A DNA stretch of 25,064 nt from an uncultured Peptoniphilus sp. (GCA_946999425.1 CAMQDG010000019.1:1-25064); one strand, 5' to 3'; shown: positions 8,763 to 15,585, counted from the stretch's first letter. Made by a program: numbers and translations. The notes: generated by a model not told the origin, from the letters alone.

Positions 8763-8788
8763 AGGGGAGGAAGATCTCCCCTCTTTTT
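8763..8788 (+). terminator. Terminator/attenuator between pilin and pseudopilin genes
   Basis: Arms AGGGGAG (8763-8769) and CTCCCCT (8776-8782) with a 6-base loop, followed by CTTTTT. The next gene's SD AAGGAGG comes directly after, so it probably reduces rather than stops transcription into the minor pilin genes. Confidence 0.75.
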
Positions 8789-8800
8789 AAGGAGGCTTTT

Positions 8801-9286
8801 GTGAAAAAACTTAAAAAAGACAGGCGAGGGGTAATTGAACCCATTAACTTCGCTATATGCATTATGATATTAATAGTTGCCCTTGGGTTTTTTCTGGATA
8901 TTTTAAGGATAGGGCAACAAATGCAAGCAGTATCAAGGCTTAATACTGAGTTTGCAAGAATTGTTGCAGCTCAGGGAGGAATATCAAACTCAGTTCCTGC
9001 CAATTATCCAGGAGGAGACGACAACTACGTAACCTTAGGTGAATTTAGAAGAACAGTAGATAATGTAGCAAGATCCAGTGGGATAACAGGTGGAATAAAC
9101 ATAGAAAGAAATCCTGGAGATAGGATAGAGTTTAGACACGAATTTACAACGGGTTTATCTTTTCAATATAGGTGGAATATGCTTGATGCCATGATTCCGG
9201 GGAGATTGCCACCAGGAACCTATCACTCAGGAAGGGCAGGAGTATCTGAATTTAAACATAACTATGATGTTTGGGATGGTGAATAA
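8801..9286 (+). CDS. TadE-like minor pilin
   Basis: A 161-residue protein starting at GTG 8801 with SD AAGGAGG at 8789-8795. The leader KKDRRG is followed by VIEPINFA and a hydrophobic helix (about 15-33), so prepilin peptidase cleavage after Gly10 is expected. Residues 34 onward form an exported domain that includes a stretch typical of TadE-like pseudopilins (LDILRIGQQMQAVSRLNTEFARIVA). TadE-like proteins are thought to sit at the pilus base or tip. Sequence family is assigned by layout and position and not by a specific motif. Confidence 0.7.
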   Translation: MKKLKKDRRGVIEPINFAICIMILIVALGFFLDILRIGQQMQAVSRLNTEFARIVAAQGGISNSVPANYPGGDDNYVTLGEFRRTVDNVARSSGITGGINIERNPGDRIEFRHEFTTGLSFQYRWNMLDAMIPGRLPPGTYHSGRAGVSEFKHNYDVWDGE

Positions 9287-9288
9287 CC

Positions 9289-9846
9289 TTGCTTAAAAGA
9301 CTAAGAGAAAATAAAAGAGGGTTAATGACACCTATACCTGTGGTTATAGTAATAATGATTGTAATATTTGTGGGGCTTGTCTTTATGGATTTTACAAAAC
9401 TTTTAACCCTTAGAGATGAAATTCAGGGGGATGCTGATGTAGCAGCGGCAGGAGCCTTATCTTATGCCTTAAATGCCAATGAAGTATTTGACGAAAACAT
9501 GACAGTAAATGAGTCCTTAGCAAAAAAGAAATTTGAACAACTCTTTGCAGACAGCATGACCACCTATATGGATGGACGTCAGCTGGTTTCAGGATATAAC
9601 GTAAGAAGAGTTAGTATAAGAAACGCAGCAGGCTCAACTGTAACTGAAGGAGATAGAAGTCAATATATTTGTGAAGCTATAGTCTCAGTAGAGTTTACGA
9701 GACTTAATTTAATAGATTATGTAGCAAATGTAGGACTTAGATATAGAGATGTTTTGGCTGGAGGAAGGGTTGAAATTTCTGAAGGACAAACTAATGAACG
9801 AGGTAAGGTTCTTGTAAGAGGAGCTGCAAGAGTAATATTAAGGTAA
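9289..9846 (+). CDS. second TadE/TadF-like pseudopilin
   Basis: A 185-residue protein starting at TTG 9289, only 2 bases after the previous stop and with no clear SD, so its translation is probably coupled. The leader RENKRG gives a cleavage site after Gly11, followed by LMTPIPVVIVIMIVIFVG as the hydrophobic helix. The next segment (LRDEIQGDADVAAAGALSYAL) is the kind of helix found in TadE/TadG proteins. The exported part is about 145 residues with no cysteine pair that I can see apart from a single Cys. It is the last gene before the operon terminator. Confidence 0.7.
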   Translation: MLKRLRENKRGLMTPIPVVIVIMIVIFVGLVFMDFTKLLTLRDEIQGDADVAAAGALSYALNANEVFDENMTVNESLAKKKFEQLFADSMTTYMDGRQLVSGYNVRRVSIRNAAGSTVTEGDRSQYICEAIVSVEFTRLNLIDYVANVGLRYRDVLAGGRVEISEGQTNERGKVLVRGAARVILR

Positions 9847-9849
9847 ATT

Positions 9850-9947
9850 TTAACAAAGAAAAATGGGGCTTTTAAGCCCCATTTTTCTGTAAAAAAATAT
9901 TAAGTAACCCAAAAGCAAGAAAAGGAGAAAATCTTTTCTGTTTTTGT
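9850..9947 (-). ncRNA. Predicted small RNA with an anti-SD stretch
   Basis: A minus-strand promoter with perfect consensus boxes (9954-9982) points into this segment and the 15-bp terminator stem ends it, predicting an RNA of roughly 90 bases. No ORF of use is present. The RNA contains UUUUCUCCUU, complementary to SD regions; AUUUUCUCCUU can pair over 11 bases with the SD of the 10850 gene. The ends are estimates. Confidence 0.55.
9857..9888. terminator. Strong two-way terminator ending the pilus operon
   Basis: A perfect 15-bp stem (9857-9871 with 9874-9888) with a 2-base loop. The core is GGGGCTT/AAGCCCC, flanked by A and T runs, so it can stop transcription from both sides. It closes the pilin operon on the plus strand and would also end the small minus-strand transcript starting near 9947. 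Confidence 0.9.
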
Positions 9948-9953
9948 ATGCAC

Positions 9954-9982
9954 ATTATATAGAAAAAAGTCTTACTTGTCAA
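9954..9982 (-). promoter_or_regulatory. Perfect housekeeping promoter on the minus strand
   Basis: Read on the minus strand: TTGACA, a spacer of 17 bases, then TATAAT. Both boxes are exact consensus, the best such promoter in the window. No gene lies downstream on that strand before the 9857-9888 terminator. Confidence 0.8.
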
Positions 9983-10000
9983 GAAAAAAATCAAGACATG

Positions 10001-10088
10001 GAAAAGGAGAGCTAAAAGCCCTCCAAATCCATAAAATAAATATAATGTGTTTATATTTATATTATACCAAAAAAAAATTAAAAAGCAA
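10001..10088 (-). ncRNA. Possible second small minus-strand transcript with its promoter
   Basis: On the minus strand, TTGCTT (10088-10083), a 16-base spacer and an extended TGGTATAAT (-10 at 10066-10061) form a plausible promoter. About 30 bases downstream of the expected start a 7-bp stem (10024-10018 with 10012-10006) is followed by four T residues. One pair in the stem is G-U only if read on the minus strand and a mismatch on the plus strand. The transcript would end with UCUCCUUUUC, the same 10 bases found in the neighbouring small RNA. Weak termination signal, so tentative. Confidence 0.35.
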
Positions 10089-10139
10089 GTTCACCTATTA
10101 AATTTTGGGGTTTATTTTTTTTCAATTTTTTTGTTTTTT

Positions 10140-10179
10140 ATTAATAATTTTAAAGATTTTTCCCTAATAAATAATGTAA
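10140..10179 (+). promoter_or_regulatory. Copy 2 of the 40-bp bipartite promoter-like element
   Basis: ATTAATAA, 16 bases, CTAATAAATA, then ATGTAA. It aligns without gaps to the copy before the pilin gene (33 of 40 positions by my count) and lies 50 bases before the ATG of the 10230 gene, whose SD is AAAGGAGG. The rest of the 9889-10229 gap holds the two minus-strand transcription units and A/T runs; I see no protein gene in it. Confidence 0.6.
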
Positions 10180-10229
10180 GAAAAAACTAAGTAGCCTATT
10201 TAGGCAAGTATTTAAAGGAGGATAAAAAA

Positions 10230-10829
10230 ATGGCAAATATTTGTAATTTTTTAGGAAAAATTGTAGGAAAAGAAGAAGAAGTAAAGGAAGTGTATAACTA
10301 TTTCAGCGAAGATTATAGTTATATGAGAGACCAAAAGGGAAAATTCATAAATCCACCCAAGAAGCCTCATTTTTGGAGAGTTGATGGAGTATCCATTTCA
10401 GACTCTGGATTTAACGAAAAAGGAGATTTTTTTGTTGAGTTTTATGGATCTTGTGCTTGGAGTCTAAAGGCTGCACTCTTAGAAAATGGATACTATAAAG
10501 AATGGACAAGGGAAGGAATAAAGAAAGAATACTTTAAAGGAACTTGTTTAGAAAAAGTTCATAAAAAATTTCCAAATCTAAAAATTGAGTTATTTTCAGA
10601 AGAACCAGGAATGGAGTTTTCGGAACACATTTTGGTTGATGAAAAGGGAATTTTAGAAGAGGTAGAAACCTTGCGAGAATCTTGTTATGACACTTTAGAA
10701 AAAGCAGAAAAATACGGAGACGAAATTTCTGAGAATCTTCTTGGAGAGTGGATATATACGGAATTACCATCTTGGTTCACACCTGTAGGAGAAGACAAGC
10801 TCGAATACACTTTTGAGCATGTTATTTAA
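10230..10829 (+). CDS. possible YubB/Api92-like protein of mobile elements
   Basis: A 199-residue soluble protein. The N-terminus MANICNFLGKIVG followed by a charged helix and the later phrase FYGSCAWS are reminiscent of YubB/Api92-like (DUF1281) proteins. Those are small ferredoxin-fold proteins common on plasmids and phages with no settled function. The match is by eye and only moderate. It starts at ATG with SD AAAGGAGG and a copy of the bipartite promoter-like element upstream. A small inverted repeat GCCTA/TAGGC (10194-10205) lies in the leader. It and the next gene form a two-gene cargo unit between two terminators. Confidence 0.5.
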   Translation: MANICNFLGKIVGKEEEVKEVYNYFSEDYSYMRDQKGKFINPPKKPHFWRVDGVSISDSGFNEKGDFFVEFYGSCAWSLKAALLENGYYKEWTREGIKKEYFKGTCLEKVHKKFPNLKIELFSEEPGMEFSEHILVDEKGILEEVETLRESCYDTLEKAEKYGDEISENLLGEWIYTELPSWFTPVGEDKLEYTFEHVI

Positions 10830-10849
10830 GAGAAAAAGAAGGAGAAAAT

Positions 10850-11398
10850 ATGGAACAAAAATCAGTAGTATTGACTCTACAACAAAAAGACGTTCACGAG
10901 ATTGTTAAAGCCTTAATTCACAACGAAGGAACAGAGAATATGCAGATGAGAAAAATGTTTGTCGGAACATATTGGAACCTCTTAAACATAAACGATCCGA
11001 CTTCTTATATTGAGGTTAAGGTGACTTATAACGATTTGTCTGTAATTTTAGAATCAATGGAAAAGAGACTTTTTGCAAAGAAAGAAGATTTTCCGGATTC
11101 AGAGGCAAAGAAAGTATATTACAGCCTCGTTAATATATGGGGCAACAACGCCAAAAAAGACGAGACAGAAGACGAGACAGAATACGAGGCAGAATACGAG
11201 ATTTTCAAGATTAAGTGGATGTTAGACCACGGTCACACTCTAAGAGAACTTCTCGAAGAACTTCAGGAAATTCAAGAAGAATGTGGTTGTGATATAATTG
11301 AAGCTTTTCATACGTTTGAGGATGAAGAAGGGTTTAGTCAAGAAATTTATCCATCGTATGCGGAGTGGCTTGTTAACGAAAAGAAGGAAGATAATTAA
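10850..11398 (+). CDS. unknown acidic cargo protein
   Basis: A 182-residue soluble, strongly acidic protein that I do not recognise. Around residues 103-117 a low-complexity run (DETEDETEYEAEYE) is encoded by an imperfect DNA repeat of GACGAGACAGA/TACGAG units (11159-11200), probably grown by slippage. The C-terminal part is predicted helical, with HGHTLRELLEELQEIQEECG. Codon choice is somewhat different from the pilus genes, with more GAC, GAG and AAC, which hints at a separate origin. Its SD region AAGGAGAAAAT overlaps the target site predicted for the small RNA at 9850-9947. A terminator follows directly. Confidence 0.65.
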   Translation: MEQKSVVLTLQQKDVHEIVKALIHNEGTENMQMRKMFVGTYWNLLNINDPTSYIEVKVTYNDLSVILESMEKRLFAKKEDFPDSEAKKVYYSLVNIWGNNAKKDETEDETEYEAEYEIFKIKWMLDHGHTLRELLEELQEIQEECGCDIIEAFHTFEDEEGFSQEIYPSYAEWLVNEKKEDN

Positions 11399-11404
11399 GG
11401 GAAA

Positions 11405-11430
11405 AAGGAGCCTAAAAGGCTCTTTTTTTT
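11405..11430 (+). terminator. Rho-independent terminator after the cargo genes
   Basis: GAGCCT (11408-11413) pairs with AGGCTC (11417-11422) around an AAA loop, with an A-run before and eight T after. It separates the cargo pair from the methyltransferase operon. Confidence 0.88.
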
Positions 11431-11451
11431 GCACCTAATATTTTCATTAAA

Positions 11452-11477
11452 CTCCTCCTAATTAATATCAGGAGGAG
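11452..11477 (+). promoter_or_regulatory. Hairpin that hides the methyltransferase SD
   Basis: CTCCTCCT (11452-11459) is a perfect complement of AGGAGGAG (11470-11477), separated by 10 bases. The second arm is the SD of the gene starting at TTG 11484, so the folded RNA has no free ribosome site. This predicts that methyltransferase translation is low unless the stem is opened. No good housekeeping promoter is visible in the short gap 11431-11483. Confidence 0.75.
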
Positions 11478-11483
11478 AAAAAA

Positions 11484-12665
11484 TTGGAAAAAATTAATGT
11501 ATTAAGTTTATTTGATGGCATTTCTTGTGGAAGGCTTGCCTTAGAAAGAGCAGGAATACCGATTAATAGATATTATAGATCTGAAATAGATAAATTTGCT
11601 AACGCTGTGGCAAAGAAAAACTATCCTGACTCCATAGAATTAGGGGATGTAGAAAAGTGGCAAGAGTGGGATATAGACTTTTCTAAAATAGATCTTGTAA
11701 TAGGGGGCAGCCCCTGTCAAGGATTTAGTCCAGCAGGAAAAGGTCTTAATTTTGACGACCCCAGATCCAAATTATTTTTTGATTTTGTTGATATATTAAG
11801 GAAAGTAGAAAGTCTAAACCCCAAAGTTAAATTCTTGCTTGAAAATGTAAAAATGAAAAAAGACTGGCAAAACATTATAAGTGACCATATGGGAGTAAAG
11901 CCCATAGAAATAAACTCAGCCTTAGTTTCAGCTCAAAACAGAAGAAGACTCTATTGGACCAATATAAAAAATGTAAGGGATCCTGAAGATAAGGGAATTT
12001 TACTAAAAGATATAGTACATGAGTATTATGATATGGACTATGTGATGAAAGAAAATTGGCTTAATTGGCTAAGTGAAAGAGCGGATTATATGCTTAATAA
12101 AAAATATGTCGCAATTAATCCGGACAAAGCTATAACAATGACAAGTAGACAATACTCATCTTGGGGTGGGAACTTTTTATTTGAAAAATTATTTGAAAAG
12201 ATAATACCCATAGAAGAAACCCTAAAGATTTTAGAAAAAGAAACCAAAAGAGGGAAAATAGCCGAATTTAATAAGGGTGGTCAAGGAGAAAGAGTTTATC
12301 TTATTAACAACAAATCAGTTGCCTTATGTGGCGAAGGAGGAGGCAGAGGAGCTAAAACAGGACTTTATCTCTTGCCTTGTTTAAGCCCAGATAAAATAAA
12401 AATAAGGCAAAATGGAAGACGTTTTGGAGAAAATAAGGCCTATACCCTAACAGCAACCGATAGACACGGGATTTTAACCTGTGGCTATATTAGAAAACTT
12501 ACCCCTGTTGAGTGCGAAAGGCTTCAAACCCTACCAGACCAATGGACTCAGGGAGAATTAAATGGTAAGCCTATATCAGACAGTCAAAGATATAAGATGT
12601 TGGGTAATGGATGGACCGTAGACGTAATAAGTCACATATTAAAAAATCTTAAGGAGGAATTTTAG
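11484..12665 (+). CDS. DNA (cytosine-5) methyltransferase, orphan
   Basis: A 393-residue C5-cytosine methyltransferase, transferring a methyl group from SAM to a target cytosine. Motif I is LSLFDGISCGR (7-17, SAM binding); motif IV GGSPCQGFSPAGKG has catalytic Cys78. Motif VI is LLENV (118-122), motif VIII QNRRRLYW (151-158), and the C-terminal motif X is GNGWTV (374-379). The region 165-330 between motifs VIII and IX would contain the target recognition domain. All catalytic motifs are present and no restriction gene is adjacent, so it is probably an orphan used for protection or regulation. Start is TTG 11484 after AGGAGGAG, which is sealed in a hairpin. The stop overlaps the GTG start of the prepilin peptidase by one base. 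Confidence 0.93.
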   Translation: MEKINVLSLFDGISCGRLALERAGIPINRYYRSEIDKFANAVAKKNYPDSIELGDVEKWQEWDIDFSKIDLVIGGSPCQGFSPAGKGLNFDDPRSKLFFDFVDILRKVESLNPKVKFLLENVKMKKDWQNIISDHMGVKPIEINSALVSAQNRRRLYWTNIKNVRDPEDKGILLKDIVHEYYDMDYVMKENWLNWLSERADYMLNKKYVAINPDKAITMTSRQYSSWGGNFLFEKLFEKIIPIEETLKILEKETKRGKIAEFNKGGQGERVYLINNKSVALCGEGGGRGAKTGLYLLPCLSPDKIKIRQNGRRFGENKAYTLTATDRHGILTCGYIRKLTPVECERLQTLPDQWTQGELNGKPISDSQRYKMLGNGWTVDVISHILKNLKEEF

Positions 12666-13132
12666 TGGAAGCACTTAAAAACAGTTTAGCTTTTTTTAAT
12701 AACAAGGACTTGTATTTTTTTATATTTCTATACCTTATATACATAGGTTATATGGATCTTATGTATAGGAGAATCCCCAACTTTGCAACCTATTCAATGA
12801 TAATTTTAAGATTTATCTTTGGTTTTTCAGGACTTATACCTATAAGACTCGACTCCCTTATAGGAGGCTTAATATTTTTCCTTGGATTTTTCACTATAGC
12901 TTATTATAAAAACGTAAAAATGGGAGGAGACATAAAGGCAGTATTTGCTTTAGGGTTATATTTTGGAACAGGAGGCTCTTTAGCCTTAAATGGTATAGCC
13001 GTATTATTAGGAGGCTTATATTTTCTATTAAGAGTAATAAAAAAAGAAAAAATAAGTCAAGAAGTAAATGCCCCCTATGGACTTTTTTTGGCCATATCCT
13101 ATGGATTAATGGGTGTATGGTATTTTGTATGA
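12665..13132 (+). CDS. cpaA: Prepilin peptidase (CpaA/TadV-like, A24 family)
   Basis: A 155-residue membrane aspartyl protease that trims prepilins after the leader glycine. The catalytic aspartates are visible: Asp31 in MDLMYRRIPN and Asp89 in KMGGDIK, the second being the GxGD-type motif with M-G-G-D. Several hydrophobic segments (about 16-30, 43-60, 65-80, 94-104, 107-122, 137-154) fit the short, methylase-free TadV type. The GTG start overlaps the methyltransferase TAG by one base and its SD AAGGAGG lies inside that gene. It is the missing enzyme for the pilins at 8542-9846, placed in a different operon. Confidence 0.88.
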   Translation: MEALKNSLAFFNNKDLYFFIFLYLIYIGYMDLMYRRIPNFATYSMIILRFIFGFSGLIPIRLDSLIGGLIFFLGFFTIAYYKNVKMGGDIKAVFALGLYFGTGGSLALNGIAVLLGGLYFLLRVIKKEKISQEVNAPYGLFLAISYGLMGVWYFV

Positions 13133-13140
13133 GGTGATTT

Positions 13141-13935
13141 ATGAGTTTAATTGGTAAATATTTAGCAGATAGAGAAAAAGAAGATGTAAAAAAGATCTTT
13201 TTATGGATCCTTATAATTGCAACAATTACTCTTACAATCTTTCTTTTGTTTTACTATTCCCACTCCTACAAAGAGGAGAAGACAAAAGAAAGAAATACAG
13301 AAATTGAAATAAATAACTTAAGGGAAAAAGACAAGAATCAAAATAAAGAAAAAAATATTGCATGGACCTATTCAAGGGGTAATAAGGAAGGTGAAAAAGG
13401 TTTAAGAATTTATTCAGAAGAAGGTTTAGGATATGATAGAGAAGAAGAGGGAGAAGACAAGGAAAGAATCAGGAATAATTCAGGAGAATATTCAGGGAAG
13501 TATTCAAAGAGAGTCCGTGATAAATCTGAAAATAGCTCAGATAATAACTCAGACAAAAATTCAGGAGTGAATTCAGATATAAACTCAGGGGAAAGTTCAA
13601 AAAAAAGCTTAGGATTTTCAGGAATATTCAAAGAAGAAGAGGAAGAAGTTCCATCTAATATAAATGAACTTATTTTAAGTGACCTAAAGACTCTGAGAAA
13701 AAAAACAAAGAACAAAGTAAGAGCCTATATAGATTATGAAATAAATAATTTTTCTTTAAAAGAAAGCATAGAAGATAATATAACAACAAGAAATTCATAC
13801 ATGGAATATATAGATAGACATGGGCTTTCTCAAGACTTATATGGAGCTTTAAAAGCAGATAACGAAAAAGACAGGGGATTATTAGACCTTTTAAAAACCC
13901 ATGACAGACAGGAAGTAAGCAACTTTTCATATTAA
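13141..13935 (+). CDS. single-pass membrane protein with Ser/Asn repeat linker, unknown
   Basis: A 264-residue protein I do not recognise. One membrane segment (about residues 19-39) follows a short basic/acidic cytoplasmic end. Then come a charged region, a low-complexity linker (about 112-160) rich in Asn/Ser/Gly with a four-residue period, an acidic EEEEEV stretch and a helical C-terminal domain of about 90 residues. The plan is that of a stalked surface protein: anchor, flexible spacer, folded head. SD AGGTGA precedes the ATG 8 bases after the peptidase stop. Its place next to the prepilin peptidase suggests a part of the pilus or surface machine, but that is inference only. Confidence 0.65.
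   Translation: MSLIGKYLADREKEDVKKIFLWILIIATITLTIFLLFYYSHSYKEEKTKERNTEIEINNLREKDKNQNKEKNIAWTYSRGNKEGEKGLRIYSEEGLGYDREEEGEDKERIRNNSGEYSGKYSKRVRDKSENSSDNNSDKNSGVNSDINSGESSKKSLGFSGIFKEEEEEVPSNINELILSDLKTLRKKTKNKVRAYIDYEINNFSLKESIEDNITTRNSYMEYIDRHGLSQDLYGALKADNEKDRGLLDLLKTHDRQEVSNFSY
13531..13608 (+). repeat. 12-bp imperfect tandem repeat coding for NS(D/G)x units
   Basis: About six imperfect 12-bp units with core AAYTCAG encode residues 131-156 as SSDN-NSDK-NSGV-NSDI-NSGE-SSKK. Related TCAGG units already start near 13479. The pattern indicates repeat expansion in a flexible linker. Confidence 0.7.
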
Positions 13936-13947
13936 AAGGAGGATTTT

Positions 13948-14283
13948 ATGGAAGAAAAAGATTATATAATAGTACCAAATTTTTTTGAATATAGGGCTAT
14001 AGTTATTCAGGTAAGTAAAAAGGACCCTATATTTTTAAAAGACCAAGTAGCAAAAGACCTTAAGACCCTAAATATAGAAGGACCAATCTTGTTTGACCGT
14101 TATTTAACAACAGGAGATGCTTACGATAGGTTTTCATCCTGCTTTTGTTACTTAGGAAAGTTTGACGAAGGACTTTTAGTGGTAAATAAAAAGAGAGACA
14201 TAGAAAAATTTAAAGATAAGCTTAGAAATTTTTATAATAGCATAAAAGAAAGAACAGAGAGACTGTATAAAATTAAAATTTAG
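13948..14283 (+). CDS. unknown small soluble protein
   Basis: A 111-residue protein without membrane segment, SD AAGGAGG ahead of the ATG. It has a hydrophobic N-terminal half (IIVPNFFEYRAIVIQV) and a basic helical C-terminus (KFKDKLRNFYNSIKERTERLYKIKI). I do not recognise a family. It lies between two membrane-anchored unknown proteins with gaps of 12 and 9 bases, so it is surely in the same operon and may be a cytoplasmic partner of one of them. Confidence 0.6.
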   Translation: MEEKDYIIVPNFFEYRAIVIQVSKKDPIFLKDQVAKDLKTLNIEGPILFDRYLTTGDAYDRFSSCFCYLGKFDEGLLVVNKKRDIEKFKDKLRNFYNSIKERTERLYKIKI

Positions 14284-14292
14284 GAGAGATTT

Positions 14293-15369
14293 ATGAAAAA
14301 CAAAAGCAAAAGACTCTTAATACTTCTATTTATAATTTTAGGTTTTTCCCTTATATTTGGTCTTTTTTTAATCTTTAAAAAGAATCCTAAAAAAGCAGAC
14401 GAAGCTTTAAAGGATGTAAAAGTAGAAAGTGCCGAAGCAAGAGAAGAAGAAAACAAAATAGAAGACCAATATAGGATAGAAAAAGAAGACGACAAAAGCA
14501 TAGAATATAACCAAGATGATTTAAGAACGGCCTACTATTCAAACAAAAAAGCTCAAATTTTGCCAGACCAAAGGGCAAAACAAATGGAGATTTTTTTACT
14601 TAACAACCTTGAAAAATTTCAATTTGAGGGTTTAGATGAAAAAATCTTTGAAGAATCAAAAGAATTTAATTCTGATGCAAATAAATATTTTAAAAATAAA
14701 GTATTAACTTTAGTAGAAGACATAAATGTAATACAAAGCTTGCCAGACTCTTATTTATCCGACAAGGACATAACAAGAAATAACTTATCAGCTATAAAGA
14801 ATGATAAAGCTTATATATGCGGAATTTTATCTATGGACCAAGATTATAGGACAGAATACACTCAAGACGACAAATCTGTAGCCTATTCTATCTCAAAGGA
14901 AATGACTGATAAGTTTAAAAATCCAATAAAGATAATATCAGAAGTAGAAGAAGAACCTGAAGATAGTCCTGAATATAAAAGAGCAAAAGAAGTCTATTTT
15001 GACGACCCAATAAAAGATATAAAATCAGCAAAATTTGAATATGAAAAGCAAAAGTTTAAATTTGTGTTTTTAGAAACTCAAACAGGCAAAAGAATATTTA
15101 TAGGATTTTATCCATTAAGTAAACCTATGTCTGAATATAGTAGCGTAGCAAAATGGAGGCTTCTTGTTAAAAATAAAAGAGATATGAGAGATCCAGCGAC
15201 AAGTATATGGCAAGAAGGAGGTCCCCAAGGAATAGCTGAGAGCCCATTAAAAGAAGCAACAGATGACTATAAGCACGATGGACCAACATCTTCTGAACTT
15301 CAAGAAGAAAGTCCTGATTCAGTAATAACTCCAGGGACAATGCCAGGCTTATGTGGAGCTGACGAATGA
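14293..15369 (+). CDS. single-pass membrane-anchored unknown protein
   Basis: A 358-residue protein with a basic start (MKNKSKR), one membrane segment (about 8-28), an acidic E/K/D-rich stalk (35-75) and an exported region to the end. A segment KFKFVFLETQTGKRIFIGFYPL around 255-280 looks like beta strands of a folded head. The C-terminus (about 300-358) is probably disordered, Pro/Ser/Glu-rich, with one Cys near the end. No family recognised. It is the last gene of the methyltransferase/peptidase operon and is followed by a strong terminator. A surface or translocation-related role is suggested only by topology and neighbours. Confidence 0.65.
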   Translation: MKNKSKRLLILLFIILGFSLIFGLFLIFKKNPKKADEALKDVKVESAEAREEENKIEDQYRIEKEDDKSIEYNQDDLRTAYYSNKKAQILPDQRAKQMEIFLLNNLEKFQFEGLDEKIFEESKEFNSDANKYFKNKVLTLVEDINVIQSLPDSYLSDKDITRNNLSAIKNDKAYICGILSMDQDYRTEYTQDDKSVAYSISKEMTDKFKNPIKIISEVEEEPEDSPEYKRAKEVYFDDPIKDIKSAKFEYEKQKFKFVFLETQTGKRIFIGFYPLSKPMSEYSSVAKWRLLVKNKRDMRDPATSIWQEGGPQGIAESPLKEATDDYKHDGPTSSELQEESPDSVITPGTMPGLCGADE

Positions 15370-15384
15370 TTGCAAATCATATAT

Positions 15385-15417
15385 AATACTCGATAGGGAA
15401 TATCGAGTATTTTTTTG
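15385..15417 (+). terminator. Rho-independent terminator
   Basis: ATACTCGATA (15386-15395) pairs perfectly with TATCGAGTAT (15401-15410) around GGGAA, followed by seven T. It ends the 11484-15369 operon. Confidence 0.92.
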
Positions 15418-15512
15418 TACCCTTTTTAGGAAAGTGATTAAATAGCGACTTAGATGGGAATGCAACTTGTAAATAATGAAATTATCAAATAAAAAAATAT
15501 TAAATCTAATAC

Positions 15513-15541
15513 TTGCATTTTTACGTTATTCGTGATATAAT
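15513..15541 (+). promoter_or_regulatory. Housekeeping promoter of the partition operon
   Basis: TTGCAT, 17 bases, TATAAT, with an extended -10 TG. The spacer contains TTACG. It matches the promoter at 22002-22030 at 23 of 30 positions, including bases outside the boxes, so the two may share a regulator. The SD AGGAGG of the 15586 gene follows. Confidence 0.8.
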
Positions 15542-15585
15542 ACAGGCACAAAAGAAAAAAATAGAATTAAAGGAGGAAAAAAACG

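Noticed and set aside
10850..11200. CRISPR-like repeat in the DETEDETEYE coding segment
   Set aside because: Short imperfect in-frame repeats without spacers; simple coding repeat.
13410..13930. Long open frames on the minus strand opposite the 13141 gene
   Set aside because: They mirror the low-complexity coding strand, have no SD, and read as Ser/Leu/Phe-rich nonsense.
15459..15519. AATGCAA/TTGCATT inverted repeat as a parS or origin repeat
   Set aside because: Arms only 7 bp, 47 bases apart, and the second arm is the -35 box; no further copies or iterons seen.
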